Shown piece after piece: positions 41,148-49,486 of a DNA stretch of 58,782 bases. The position numbers and the translations under genes are program-made. The notes under the pieces were generated by a model, which saw only the letters and a list, made by a program, of their open reading frames with translations, was not told the DNA's origin and searched no databases. How positions within the stretch are numbered: position 1 is the first letter of the stretch; every line of letters begins with the position of its first letter. The stretch is from a virus: IMG/VR virus record IMGVR_UViG_3300023181_000033, positions 1-58,782 of that record. One strand, written 5' to 3'.

Positions 41148-41318
41148 ATGTAAGATAAAAAACAAAATAAAAACATATTAGATATATGTGAATTTTACGG
41201 TCATAAATTTATGCCTAGGATGTCTTTTGATAATATTATTGATTATTATGAATGTTCAACTTGCTGGGTTTTAGAATCAACGATTTCAGTACATTATAAA
41301 GATAAAAATAACATATAG
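41148..41318 (+). pseudogene. Small zinc-ribbon-like gene with TAA at codon 2
   Basis: The frame ATG-TAA-GAT stays open for 54 further codons to a TAG at 41,316. The reading contains CEFYGHKF and YECSTCWVLES, a plausible C/H...CxxC zinc site. An internal ATG (MPRMSFDN) would lose the first ligand. Either a one-base nonsense change has inactivated it or an unusual start is used. Confidence 0.4.
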
Positions 41319-41322
41319 TAAA

Positions 41323-41709
41323 ATGGATAACATCAAAGAAATAACCACTTCAAAATTCACCGGGCTTGCAGTGCTTGTGCCGGGCAACTCGTTTAACTAC
41401 GTTGTTAGAGAAAATGAAGAACAATCTGATTTATGGTATGAAAGTCATTACGGTGACGATGATATTTCTAATTGGATAGAACTACCGTTGGCAAAACACC
41501 AATTCATCGCGCGATGGCCGGAAATAACAGAGTCACAAGCAGCGGAGATTGTTGATGAAGCAGGGTTTTTCGATTTTGGACATGGTAAATACAAATCTTA
41601 TTCAGAAAAAGATAAGAGCGTGATGTTTACCACCGAATCCTTCGCCTCCCTCATGCAGTCTATCGGATGTGAACAGGGGAAACAATATGTAATACTTAAA
41701 AAATTGTAG
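41323..41709 (+). CDS. Conserved phage protein (128 aa)
   Basis: Contains ARWPEITESQAAEIVDEAG and FASLMQSIGCEQGKQYVIL. It resembles small early proteins common in Bacteroidota phages. Function unknown. Confidence 0.6.
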   Translation: MDNIKEITTSKFTGLAVLVPGNSFNYVVRENEEQSDLWYESHYGDDDISNWIELPLAKHQFIARWPEITESQAAEIVDEAGFFDFGHGKYKSYSEKDKSVMFTTESFASLMQSIGCEQGKQYVILKKL

Positions 41710-41711
41710 AT

Positions 41712-41909
41712 ATGGAAGTAAAAATCAAACGAGTTAAATTTAACACAGGAGCGCCTGATTTTATATACGATGTAGAATCATGGTATAGTAACGGAGGCTG
41801 GAAAGGGTTCTTAAAAGATAACGGAATCAGTATAAGGGATATTGATCATGTTGAAAATAGCGAAATGCCTGAAAGAGAATTTCACACATTACCAGCATGG
41901 GAGGGCTAA
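41712..41909 (+). CDS. Small hypothetical protein (65 aa)
   Basis: MEVKIKRVKFNTGAPDFIYD; two bases after the previous stop. No domain. Confidence 0.55.
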   Translation: MEVKIKRVKFNTGAPDFIYDVESWYSNGGWKGFLKDNGISIRDIDHVENSEMPEREFHTLPAWEG

Positions 41910-41911
41910 AA

Positions 41912-42025
41912 ATGAACAAAAAAAAAATAAAGCAGGCAGCAAAAGAGTTTTGCGAGGCTGAGGGAGTATCTTTCTTCCAACATGTAGAAGCTAATGAAGG
42001 AAGAACTTATTATAAGCAGGGCTAA
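41912..42025 (+). CDS. 37-aa peptide spanning the A/B junction
   Basis: MNKKKIKQAAKEFCEAEG and onward, reading across the whole 99-bp repeat, then TAA immediately after it. The identical codons at 1-99 continue for 141 more residues. This is either a short natural phage B gene or a truncation made at the junction. Confidence 0.5.
   Translation: MNKKKIKQAAKEFCEAEGVSFFQHVEANEGRTYYKQG
41924..42022. repeat. 99-bp direct repeat, copy 2
   Basis: Exact copy of 1-99. Left of it lies the end of phage A, right of it the start of phage B. Confidence 0.97.
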
Positions 42026-42035
42026 ACAACCAACC

Positions 42036-42197
42036 ATGACCCGCAGACATTCAAAACTAAAACCGCATTTGGCCAGTCAGTATAAGTACCAACGTGAAGC
42101 AATAGAGCTTTGTTGGGTATCAGCTTGGTTTACTTGGTATACAAATTGCCAGGATACGGTAGGCGGCACAATATTTAGTGATAGGTTTAAAAAATAG
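42036..42197 (+). CDS. Small hypothetical protein (53 aa), phage B
   Basis: Start MTRRHSKLKPHLASQYKYQR. Trp/Tyr-rich middle (ELCWVSAWFTWYTN). No domain recognised. Absent from phage A. Confidence 0.55.
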   Translation: MTRRHSKLKPHLASQYKYQREAIELCWVSAWFTWYTNCQDTVGGTIFSDRFKK

Positions 42198-42201
42198 TCG
42201 T

Positions 42202-42417
42202 ATGTTAGATATAACTCAAACAGGCACATCATCATCAGGCAAGACAAATGTTTACACTGTAAATTCAGGCGAATTAAAATTAGGTACGATATCATTCTTT
42301 GGCAGATGGAGGAAGTATTGTTTCTATCCTAATGAAGGCATGCTGTTCGATCACTTATGCTTAACCGAAATAGCGGACTTCTGTAAAAAGCAAACTAATA
42401 TTGTATTCAAGCGTTAA
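42202..42417 (+). CDS. Small hypothetical protein (71 aa), phage B
   Basis: Start MLDITQTGTSSSGKTNVYTV; beta-rich, Cys pair near the end (FDHLCLTEIADFCKKQ). An earlier GTG overlaps the prior gene. Upstream of the packaging operon. Confidence 0.55.
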   Translation: MLDITQTGTSSSGKTNVYTVNSGELKLGTISFFGRWRKYCFYPNEGMLFDHLCLTEIADFCKKQTNIVFKR

Positions 42418-42422
42418 TGTCG

Positions 42423-42430
42423 TATATTTG
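42423..42430 (+). promoter_or_regulatory. -7 element before phage B terS
   Basis: TATATTTG, 5 nt before ATG 42,436. Confidence 0.55.
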
Positions 42431-42435
42431 ATATT

Positions 42436-42867
42436 ATGGATTTAGGACGACCAACAAAATACAGCGATAAATATCCTAAGCAGGCTTATAAGTTATGTTT
42501 GTTAGGTGCTACAGACCAGGAATTAGCTGATTTTTTCGAAATAAACGTTGATACAGTTCAAGAATGGAAGAAAGTTCACGAAGAATTTTCCGATTCCATA
42601 AAAAGGGGTAAGAAACAAGCAGACAGCGAAGTAGCGCATAAGCTTTTTAAAAGAGCTACCGGCTATGAACATCCAGAAGTCGATATTAAAATGTATGAGG
42701 GTCAAATCATAAAAACTGACCTTATAAAACATTACGCGCCTGACACAACTGCAGCTATATTTTGGCTTAAAAACAGGCAATCTAAACAGTGGAGAGATAA
42801 ACAGGAAATTGACCACTCATCTACTGACGGCACCATGTCACCTAAAACGACTATCAAATTCGAGTAA
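42436..42867 (+). CDS. terS: Terminase small subunit, phage B
   Basis: 143 residues. MDLGRPTKYSDKYPKQAYKL, an HTH (TDQELADFFEINVDTVQEWK), RATGYEHPEV and PDTTAAIFWLKNR are standard for the terminase small subunit family that pairs with PBSX-type large subunits. Unrelated to terS of phage A. The stop abuts the terL ATG. Confidence 0.9.
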   Translation: MDLGRPTKYSDKYPKQAYKLCLLGATDQELADFFEINVDTVQEWKKVHEEFSDSIKRGKKQADSEVAHKLFKRATGYEHPEVDIKMYEGQIIKTDLIKHYAPDTTAAIFWLKNRQSKQWRDKQEIDHSSTDGTMSPKTTIKFE

Positions 42868-44193
42868 ATGGACGAACTGATATTATCCAAGAAATACGCG
42901 CCACTTTTTAAGTGGCTTTCTTGTTTAGATACCGATGAGTTAGCTAAGGTCGATACTGTTGTTTGTACTGGGGGCAGGTATAGCCAGAAGTCATTCGCAG
43001 TAGGCACATGGTCGTGCATAGCGGCTAAAGACTTTGTGCATAGGATATTATACACCCGTTACACACTGGTTTCCGCTTCTGATTCAATCATTCCTGAGTT
43101 TTCAGAAAAAATAGATATTCTTGGTGTTCATGAAGATTTTACGGTTACTCGGGATCGTATTGTAGGTAATTTTAATGCCAGTAAGATTGTGTTTAAAGGT
43201 ATCAAAACCGGATCGGGTAATCAAACTGCTAACCTGAAATCATTAAAAGGGTTCTCAGTATTCATAGTTGAAGAAGCTGAAGAATTGCCTTCATTTGATC
43301 AATGGGATAAGATTAAAAAGTCAATTAGGGCGTTAGATGTGCGTAATCTATCCATACTCATACTTAACCCTGCCGTAAAAACCCACTGGATATATGAAGA
43401 ATTGTTTGAGGATAGGGGTGTGCAAGAAGGTTTTAATGGGATTAAAGATAATGTTTTATACATACATACAGATTACAGGGATTTAAAGCGCGAATTTATA
43501 CCCGATTCTATTTACCTTGACTTTGAAGACAAACGCATAGCCTATGAGCTGTATATGGCTACTGATAAGGATAAACGCGAATATCTGGACAAGAAGATCA
43601 TTAAAAAGGCTAATTACTATATTCACGTAATTGCAGGCGGATGGCTAGAAAATGCTGAAGGGGTAGTATTTGACAATTGGTCTATTGGCGCGTTTGATGA
43701 CAGTTTACCTTATGCATTTGGCCAAGACTACGGCTACTCGGCTGATCCTACGACACTTGTTAAGGTCGCTGTTAGCATTAAGCACAAGAAAATATACGTT
43801 AAGGGCTGCTTTGGTAAAGCCGGCATGTCTACCAATGATATTTATTTGGCCAACCTATTCCATTGCGGGTTAAACAGCGAGATCATAGGCGATAGTGCAG
43901 AGCCAAGGTTGATATCTGAGTTAAGCAAGCGTGAACTTAAAATAAAGGGCGCAATTAAAGGCCCAGGGTCCGTAACTGCCTCGATAAAAGACATGCAAGG
44001 CTACGAGATAATAGTAGACCCGGGTAATGAAAGCATCCCGATAATCAAAGAGCTGAACAATTACGTGTGGTCAGACAAGAAAGCGGGTGTGCCTGTAGAT
44101 TTGTGGAATCACTATATAGATCCAATCAGATATGTAGCATGGCCAATAATTAAAGCTCCCAAAAAAGAAAGAACAGTAATGCAATCAAGCTAA
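42868..44193 (+). CDS. terL: Terminase large subunit, phage B (PBSX/Terminase_3-like)
   Basis: 441 residues. Walker A-like VVCTGGRYSQKSFAV at about 32-46 is atypical (Gln-Lys-Ser instead of Gly-Lys-Ser/Thr). Walker B is FIVEEAEEL near residue 132. C-terminal nuclease features are KIYVKGCFGKAG, GDSAEPRLISEL and YVWSDKKAG. Packages DNA. A different terminase type from phage A. Confidence 0.9.
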   Translation: MDELILSKKYAPLFKWLSCLDTDELAKVDTVVCTGGRYSQKSFAVGTWSCIAAKDFVHRILYTRYTLVSASDSIIPEFSEKIDILGVHEDFTVTRDRIVGNFNASKIVFKGIKTGSGNQTANLKSLKGFSVFIVEEAEELPSFDQWDKIKKSIRALDVRNLSILILNPAVKTHWIYEELFEDRGVQEGFNGIKDNVLYIHTDYRDLKREFIPDSIYLDFEDKRIAYELYMATDKDKREYLDKKIIKKANYYIHVIAGGWLENAEGVVFDNWSIGAFDDSLPYAFGQDYGYSADPTTLVKVAVSIKHKKIYVKGCFGKAGMSTNDIYLANLFHCGLNSEIIGDSAEPRLISELSKRELKIKGAIKGPGSVTASIKDMQGYEIIVDPGNESIPIIKELNNYVWSDKKAGVPVDLWNHYIDPIRYVAWPIIKAPKKERTVMQSS

Positions 44194-44225
44194 ATTCATA
44201 TATTGCAAATACATAGCGATAATGT

Positions 44226-44233
44226 TACATTTG
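44226..44233 (+). promoter_or_regulatory. -7 element before phage B portal
   Basis: TACATTTG, 4 nt before ATG 44,238, overlapping TGTTACA (44,223-44,229). Confidence 0.55.
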
Positions 44234-44237
44234 TAGT

Positions 44238-45617
44238 ATGCAGATAAAGGAAGGGCTGAAAGTAATGTTCGGCAAATCAGTTGATACCATTAGTAAGGCC
44301 TATCCCAATTTAGGCGCGGCACTACCGTTAGTATTTGGCAACACGTTCAGATGGTCACTCAATGGCATGTCGGCCTATAACAATAAGATATTCTACTCAG
44401 CACAAAACATTCTTGTTAATAAGCTAACTGAAGCACCTATTATGTTTTCTAAACGTAAAAAAGGTGGTGAACAGAAGCTAAGAAAGTATTATTCTAAGGC
44501 GATATCTAACGAAGACAGGCAAAGAATAAAGGCTCAATCATTAGATGAGCAAGAAAATCACCCCTTAAATGCGTTATTTGATTCTCCAAATGAGTACCAG
44601 TCAGGTATTGAAATGATGGAAGATTTCTGGTTCAACTATGGTTATGGAGATGGATTTCTGTATTTCGAGTCGTTAGGCGATGAATCTTCCAGGAATAAGC
44701 AGCCTATTGCCGTACATTCATTAAGGCGCGACAGGTTAGAAGTTGTTCAGTCTAATCTAGCCTTTGATGGCATTGCTAAATATATCTATTCAGGGCTTAA
44801 CGGCACTCAGATAGAAATACCAAAAGACCGAGTATTACACCTAAAGCACTGGAATCCTAATATAGGCGAATTAAAAGGCCTAGGGGTTGATCAAATTGCT
44901 TCTATGGATATTTCACTGAACAATGCTAATAACGCCATGCAAGGGGCTGCATTTAAGAACGGAGGGCGGGGCACGATGTTCAGTTCTGACATACTTGTTG
45001 GTACTGATGGTGAAGTGACAGAGAAGATGACGGCAACACAAATGGATGCGTTAAAATCAACCATTAAATCTGACTACGCTGGTATAGAGAATTATAAAAA
45101 ACTACATTTCACTAACGGCTACGTTAAAGCCGAGACATTTGGCGACACGATGGTGGAAACCGATGCTATAAATGCCGAAGATTCACATTGGAAGAATATA
45201 TATACTATTTGCGGCGTACCATTCGTTTTATCCCCTGCCGCATCATCTGTAAGTGAAAATTCAATCATTGCCGGGTACAAGTCGCTAGTGACAAATACCA
45301 TAGTTTCTATCCTTCGCAAATTTGATCAGAAGTTAACTCAAAGGGTATTTCAATGGTGGCCTGATATTATTGCTTGTCACGATTTAACGGAGTTTACAGA
45401 ACTTGCACCGGATTTAAAACTGATGCGTGAAATATACGGACAGCCTACGTTAGATGAAGATGAGCGCAGGGCAATATTCGGGTTTGATGAAATGCGTGAC
45501 GGATTAGGTAAGAATTATTTGATAGCTTCAGGTTTAATGAAATTCGAAGATTTGATCAATGACGAATTTGCCGACACGCCCAATGCTAACGATCCCGACG
45601 CACCTCAAAAACTGTAG
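44238..45617 (+). CDS. Portal protein, phage B (HK97 family)
   Basis: 459 residues, homologous to phage A 3,082-4,446 along its length (ALHLKHWNPNIGELKGLG-type core, ELAPDLKLMREI, ANDPDAPQKL end). The N-terminus is more divergent than the rest. Its conservation despite unrelated terminases shows the module boundary. Confidence 0.93.
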   Translation: MQIKEGLKVMFGKSVDTISKAYPNLGAALPLVFGNTFRWSLNGMSAYNNKIFYSAQNILVNKLTEAPIMFSKRKKGGEQKLRKYYSKAISNEDRQRIKAQSLDEQENHPLNALFDSPNEYQSGIEMMEDFWFNYGYGDGFLYFESLGDESSRNKQPIAVHSLRRDRLEVVQSNLAFDGIAKYIYSGLNGTQIEIPKDRVLHLKHWNPNIGELKGLGVDQIASMDISLNNANNAMQGAAFKNGGRGTMFSSDILVGTDGEVTEKMTATQMDALKSTIKSDYAGIENYKKLHFTNGYVKAETFGDTMVETDAINAEDSHWKNIYTICGVPFVLSPAASSVSENSIIAGYKSLVTNTIVSILRKFDQKLTQRVFQWWPDIIACHDLTEFTELAPDLKLMREIYGQPTLDEDERRAIFGFDEMRDGLGKNYLIASGLMKFEDLINDEFADTPNANDPDAPQKL

Positions 45618-45619
45618 AT

Positions 45620-45778
45620 ATGGCAAAACTTGAATATACCCTTATTGCTGACGTGTCGTTAATCATGAAAGCATACAAGCGCGGGTTTGAAGACGCTTTT
45701 CTGCTGATGAATGATAGTGCCGATTTAGACGAAACGTTAAACATTAACAATATTTCAACAGAAGAAGATGCTGAATGA
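45620..45778 (+). CDS. Small conserved protein between portal and MuF (52 aa)
   Basis: MAKLEYTLIADVSLIMKAYK, ending in NNISTEEDAE. Overlaps MuF by 11 nt. This is the intact form of the frameshifted phage A locus at 4,449-4,611. Confidence 0.65.
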   Translation: MAKLEYTLIADVSLIMKAYKRGFEDAFLLMNDSADLDETLNINNISTEEDAE

Positions 45779-46604
45779 ATTCAAGCAAGAACGGCTAGAG
45801 TTTGCCAGGTTCCACAAGAACGCTGAGAAACAGATGTTGCCTATTGTTCGGAGAGCGTTAAACAAACAAGTTGAAAATGTGATAGCGTGGGTTGAAAACA
45901 ACGGAGTTGAGAACGTTCCTGTTGAAATGCTTATAGATCGCTCTGTATGGCGTAATATGTATCCTCAATTGTATGAGCAATTCGGCATGAGTATGGCTAG
46001 ACTAGAATACTACAGGCAACGAAGTTTAGACGGAGGCGCAACTAAAGCGAGTGCAATCGATTTCCTAAAGTCAGTGTGGAGCGGTAAACTTAGGCGCGCA
46101 GCAATAGAATACATAACCGGCATTGAAGACTTACTCAATCAAACAACTATAGAGAATGTCAGACGCGCTTTGACCAATGGTTACGAGATAGGGTTAGACC
46201 GATTAGGCCGCATAAGGATATTCAACAGAGAAATATTTGACATCAACAAAGGTAGAGGACTGACTATATCGAGAACAGAAACCAGCACAATTGCGAACCT
46301 AGGCAAAGAAATAGCCGCTAAATCTTGGATTGAACAGCAGGGAAATGGTGAAGGGTATAAAGTTTGGTTAGGCAGGATTAAAGGCGAACGCGAAACGCAT
46401 TTAGAAACGAATGACACTATCATACCGATGGGAGATAAATATTCTCTTAGAGGTGATCTATGCGACAGGCCGGGAGATGTAAATTTAACACCGTCTAACA
46501 GAATTTCTTGCCGATGCACTCAAAGTTTAATGGGTGAGGCAAGATATCAGCAATATGTCAAACGTGGTAGAATTGTTAATGGCAAGCTTTCTGGAGCTAG
46601 TTAA
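45768..46604 (+). CDS. MuF-like minor head protein, phage B
   Basis: 278 residues, near-identical to phage A 4,811-5,647, with a small variable patch near the C-terminus (GDVNLTPSNRISCRCTQ here). Assembles with the portal inside the prohead. Confidence 0.88.
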   Translation: MLNEFKQERLEFARFHKNAEKQMLPIVRRALNKQVENVIAWVENNGVENVPVEMLIDRSVWRNMYPQLYEQFGMSMARLEYYRQRSLDGGATKASAIDFLKSVWSGKLRRAAIEYITGIEDLLNQTTIENVRRALTNGYEIGLDRLGRIRIFNREIFDINKGRGLTISRTETSTIANLGKEIAAKSWIEQQGNGEGYKVWLGRIKGERETHLETNDTIIPMGDKYSLRGDLCDRPGDVNLTPSNRISCRCTQSLMGEARYQQYVKRGRIVNGKLSGAS

Positions 46605-46654
46605 TTATTTATTTGCTATTTCGGATTATTATGTATATTTGCTATTGTAACAAA
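46605..46654 (+). promoter_or_regulatory. 50-bp promoter block shared with phage A
   Basis: Identical to 5,779-5,828, with TATATTTG at 46,634-46,641 and TGTAACA at 46,646-46,652. Begins right after the MuF stop and drives the protease-capsid genes. Confidence 0.7.
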
Positions 46655-46664
46655 ATATTTACAA

Positions 46665-47327
46665 ATGCTCATAAAAGGGATTGCACAAGGGTTTAAGGAC
46701 GTAGATACCAAGCAAGGTATTGTTACTGGATATTTCGCGCATTTTGGATCTAAAGATTCAGATGGGGATATTATAGTTAGGGGGGCATTTTCTAAATCCA
46801 TACAGGAAAACGGGCCAAAATCCAGAAATCCACGTATTAAGCATTTGTTAGACCACAAGCGGGATAAAGCAATTGGGTTGCTGACTGATTTGTATGAGGA
46901 TGAGGTAGGCTTAGGATACGAATCTAAAGCCGGCCGTCATGCTGATGGTAGGGACTTCTTGTTAATGGTAGAAGACGGTATCATTACCGAACACTCACAC
47001 GGATTCCAGATCATCAAAGAGCAGCAAAAATCTGATGCTAATTACATTCAGGAATCCAGGCTTTACGAGGGTAGTTCTCTCCAATTTTGGGGGGCTAACG
47101 GGAACACTCCTATTACAGGTGTAAAGTCTGCTGCCGATATGATTGACGACCTTAATACCCTTGAAAGAGGTTTAAAAAACGGAAAATACACAGACGAAAC
47201 ATTTAAACGTTTGGAAGAAAGAATTAAATCACTCTATAACCTTTTGAAGCCGGATTCTGCCACTTCAAATGATGATGAGCCGACGGATAGCAAATCACCT
47301 TATTTATCATTTATCACAAAATCATGA
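46665..47327 (+). CDS. HK97-family prohead protease, phage B
   Basis: 220 residues. IVTGYFAHFGSKDSDGDIIV, the GAFSKSI segment, KHLLDHKRDKAIG (catalytic His) and IITEHSHGF (catalytic Ser in the S-H-G-F strand) match PF04586. Cleaves the capsid delta domain. Overlaps the capsid gene by 4 nt. A replacement of the divergent protein at this site in phage A. Confidence 0.9.
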   Translation: MLIKGIAQGFKDVDTKQGIVTGYFAHFGSKDSDGDIIVRGAFSKSIQENGPKSRNPRIKHLLDHKRDKAIGLLTDLYEDEVGLGYESKAGRHADGRDFLLMVEDGIITEHSHGFQIIKEQQKSDANYIQESRLYEGSSLQFWGANGNTPITGVKSAADMIDDLNTLERGLKNGKYTDETFKRLEERIKSLYNLLKPDSATSNDDEPTDSKSPYLSFITKS

Positions 47328-48613
47328 CAAAAGAAGAAATTGAATTGGCAGAAAAGAACATTAAGGACTTAGCCACCGATACCGCACAAAGGTATGTTGC
47401 GGATAACATTAAATCATTCCTTAAAGCTGAGGTAGGCTCTGACGAGGCTAAATCGCTGATAAAAGGAATTGCTGAGGAAGCAATGAAATCCATGAAAGTA
47501 AAAGACTTTGATGGTCAGGAAAAAGCATTAGACTTCATCTTTGAAGAAATGCAGAAGCAACACGACAGCCTAGCTAAAGTGGTTAAAGGCTTGAAAGACG
47601 GTGATGCTACAACTGTTAAATCGTTTGAAACAGAACTGAAAGAGCAATTAGGCGCACAAAAAGACGGCTTATTGAAGCTGAAAGAGACAGGGGAAGGTAA
47701 AGTAAACATTACCATGAAGGCCGCGGCAACGATGACTATTGCTACCAACTACACAGGCGGTACGGTAGGATTGACAAGCTTTGATAGCCAGTTTGCACGT
47801 GTACAACGTCGTCAGCCATTCATGCGTGAATTGGTTCGTGTGTTGACCACTGATAACATGTATATTGCTTGGGCTGAGATGGCAAATCCAGATCCGGGTG
47901 TTGCCGGGACTGTTGCTGAGGGTGCGGTTAAACCTCAAACAGATTTCGACATTGTAGAGCGTACTGCGAAAGTTGAAAAAATTGCAGTTTGGATTAAAGT
48001 ATCTAAAGAAGCATTGGCAGATATTAAATTCTTGCAAGCTGAGATTAATACTGAACTTCGTGAATTGGTTGACTTGAAACTGGACGAGCAAATCTTATCT
48101 GGTGACGGTGTATCACCAAACCTTAGAGGTATTTTACCTGTAGTGCCTACATTTGCGGCTATTTCTACGCTTGCATTGTTGGTGCCTACTCCAAACAGGT
48201 TTGACGTAATTATGGCTGCTGTAGCTCAAATTGCTGCTGCTAACTTTACAGCTGATACGGTTGTTTTAAACCCTGCTGATTACTACGCTATGCAATTAGT
48301 TAAAGATGGCGAGGGACGTTATTTAATGCCTCCATTCTCAACTGTTGACGGTATGAATATCGCTGGCTTGCGTGTTGTAGCTAACAATGGTGTTACTGCA
48401 GGAACGTTCTTGGTAGGTGACTTCAAAAAAGCATCACTTGCTATCCGTGAGGATGTGAACATTCAAGTAGGTTATGTTAATGACGACTTTACCCGTAACT
48501 TAGTGACTATTCTAGCTGAGATGCGAGCAGTATTGTACATTAAAACTAACTGGTTGAATGCCTTCGTGAAAGGCACGTTTAGTGTGGCTATAGCCTCGCT
48601 AACTAAACCGTAA
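47324..48613 (+). CDS. Major capsid protein, phage B (HK97 fold)
   Basis: 429 residues. The N-terminal ~100-residue helical delta domain (KVKDFDGQEKALDFIFEEMQ) is recognisably related to phage A's. The shell domain carries AEMANPDPGVAGTVAEGA and KDGEGRYLMPPF. Followed by a perfect 10-bp terminator. Confidence 0.92.
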   Translation: MTKEEIELAEKNIKDLATDTAQRYVADNIKSFLKAEVGSDEAKSLIKGIAEEAMKSMKVKDFDGQEKALDFIFEEMQKQHDSLAKVVKGLKDGDATTVKSFETELKEQLGAQKDGLLKLKETGEGKVNITMKAAATMTIATNYTGGTVGLTSFDSQFARVQRRQPFMRELVRVLTTDNMYIAWAEMANPDPGVAGTVAEGAVKPQTDFDIVERTAKVEKIAVWIKVSKEALADIKFLQAEINTELRELVDLKLDEQILSGDGVSPNLRGILPVVPTFAAISTLALLVPTPNRFDVIMAAVAQIAAANFTADTVVLNPADYYAMQLVKDGEGRYLMPPFSTVDGMNIAGLRVVANNGVTAGTFLVGDFKKASLAIREDVNIQVGYVNDDFTRNLVTILAEMRAVLYIKTNWLNAFVKGTFSVAIASLTKP

Positions 48614-48633
48614 GCATTAAAAAATTCTATAAG

Positions 48634-48669
48634 AAGTGCCCTGGGTATTTAGTTATTCAGGGCACTTTT
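48634..48669 (+). terminator. Terminator after phage B capsid gene
   Basis: A 10-bp stem AAGTGCCCTG/CAGGGCACTT (48,634-48,643 with 48,658-48,667) followed by T. Confidence 0.85.
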
Positions 48670-48672
48670 GCG

Positions 48673-48680
48673 TATATTTG
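48673..48680 (+). promoter_or_regulatory. -7 element before GIY-YIG gene
   Basis: TATATTTG, 5 nt before ATG 48,686, right behind the capsid terminator. Confidence 0.6.
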
Positions 48681-48685
48681 TGTCT

Positions 48686-49417
48686 ATGATAGGAATATAT
48701 AAAATAACAAATCCAGAGGGTAAAATTTACGTAGGTCAAAGTAAAGACATTGAAAAAAGGAAACATGATTACAGGTTGTTAAGGAATAAAAATCAAATAA
48801 AAATACATAGATCAATAGTTAAGTACGGGTGGGAAAACCATAAGTTCGAAATAATAACAGAATGTGACCAATGTGAATTAAACGACCTAGAGGAGTTTTA
48901 CATAAAAGAACTAAAAGCTATTAGTAGAGTAAAGGGGCTAAATCTTAAAACTGGAGGTAAAAATTCAGTCCTTAGCCCAGAAGCTTTAAATAAAATGGCA
49001 AAAACAATGAAGAATAAACATAAGTATGATGCTGATTTTAGAGAAAGGTTTTTAAAAATGTGCAGAGATAGGTCGGAAAAGATTAAAGGCGTGCCGAGAC
49101 CTAAAGAGGTGATAGATAAAATAAGAAATACAAAAGCAAAAACGGGCACGCTTACAATGAAAAAAAGTTCAATAGAAAAAATGGCAGAGACACAAAGAAG
49201 AAAATTTAATGAAGACCCTAGTATGAGATCGCGAATGATAGATATCAATAAATTGTCAAGTGGCAATGTAAAACCTGTTCGCTGTATTCTTACTGACAAA
49301 ACGTGGGGTTCATGCAAGCAAATGTGCGAAGAAATGGGTCTAAACTTAAGATATACAAGGAAGCAGCTTAATGGTTCTAGAACTAATTTCACTACATACG
49401 AGTATACAAGAAAATAG
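48686..49417 (+). CDS. GIY-YIG homing endonuclease, phage B
   Basis: 243 residues. The catalytic domain holds MIGIYKITNPEGKIYVGQS, an Arg in the KRKHDYRL helix and a Glu in NDLEEFYIKEL. C-terminal repeats (IEKMAETQRRKFNEDPS) and LTDKTWGSCKQMCEEMGLN resemble NUMOD DNA-binding motifs. The gene is free-standing with its own promoter and terminator, inserted between capsid and the next head gene. Phage A lacks it. Confidence 0.88.
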   Translation: MIGIYKITNPEGKIYVGQSKDIEKRKHDYRLLRNKNQIKIHRSIVKYGWENHKFEIITECDQCELNDLEEFYIKELKAISRVKGLNLKTGGKNSVLSPEALNKMAKTMKNKHKYDADFRERFLKMCRDRSEKIKGVPRPKEVIDKIRNTKAKTGTLTMKKSSIEKMAETQRRKFNEDPSMRSRMIDINKLSSGNVKPVRCILTDKTWGSCKQMCEEMGLNLRYTRKQLNGSRTNFTTYEYTRK

Positions 49418-49449
49418 ACACTCGTCATTAATTTGGCGGGTGTTTTTTT
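49418..49449 (+). terminator. Terminator after GIY-YIG gene
   Basis: The stem ACACTCG/CGGGTGT (one T-G pair) with loop TCATTAATTTGG and a T-run starts directly after the stop codon. The loop equals that of the phage A terminator at 8,422. Confidence 0.8.
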
Positions 49450-49486
49450 ATTAGCTATATTTGATTGTAACAAACATATTACGATC

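Noticed and set aside
41148-41318. Stop-codon reassignment (TAA read as sense)
   Set aside because: TAA ends many clear genes in both phages, so a general recoding is not supported.
1-42022. Tandem prophages with 99-bp att sites
   Set aside because: The repeat lies inside a protein-coding gene, no integrase or bacterial flank is present, and the window starts exactly at the repeat; circular closure or assembly join explains it better.
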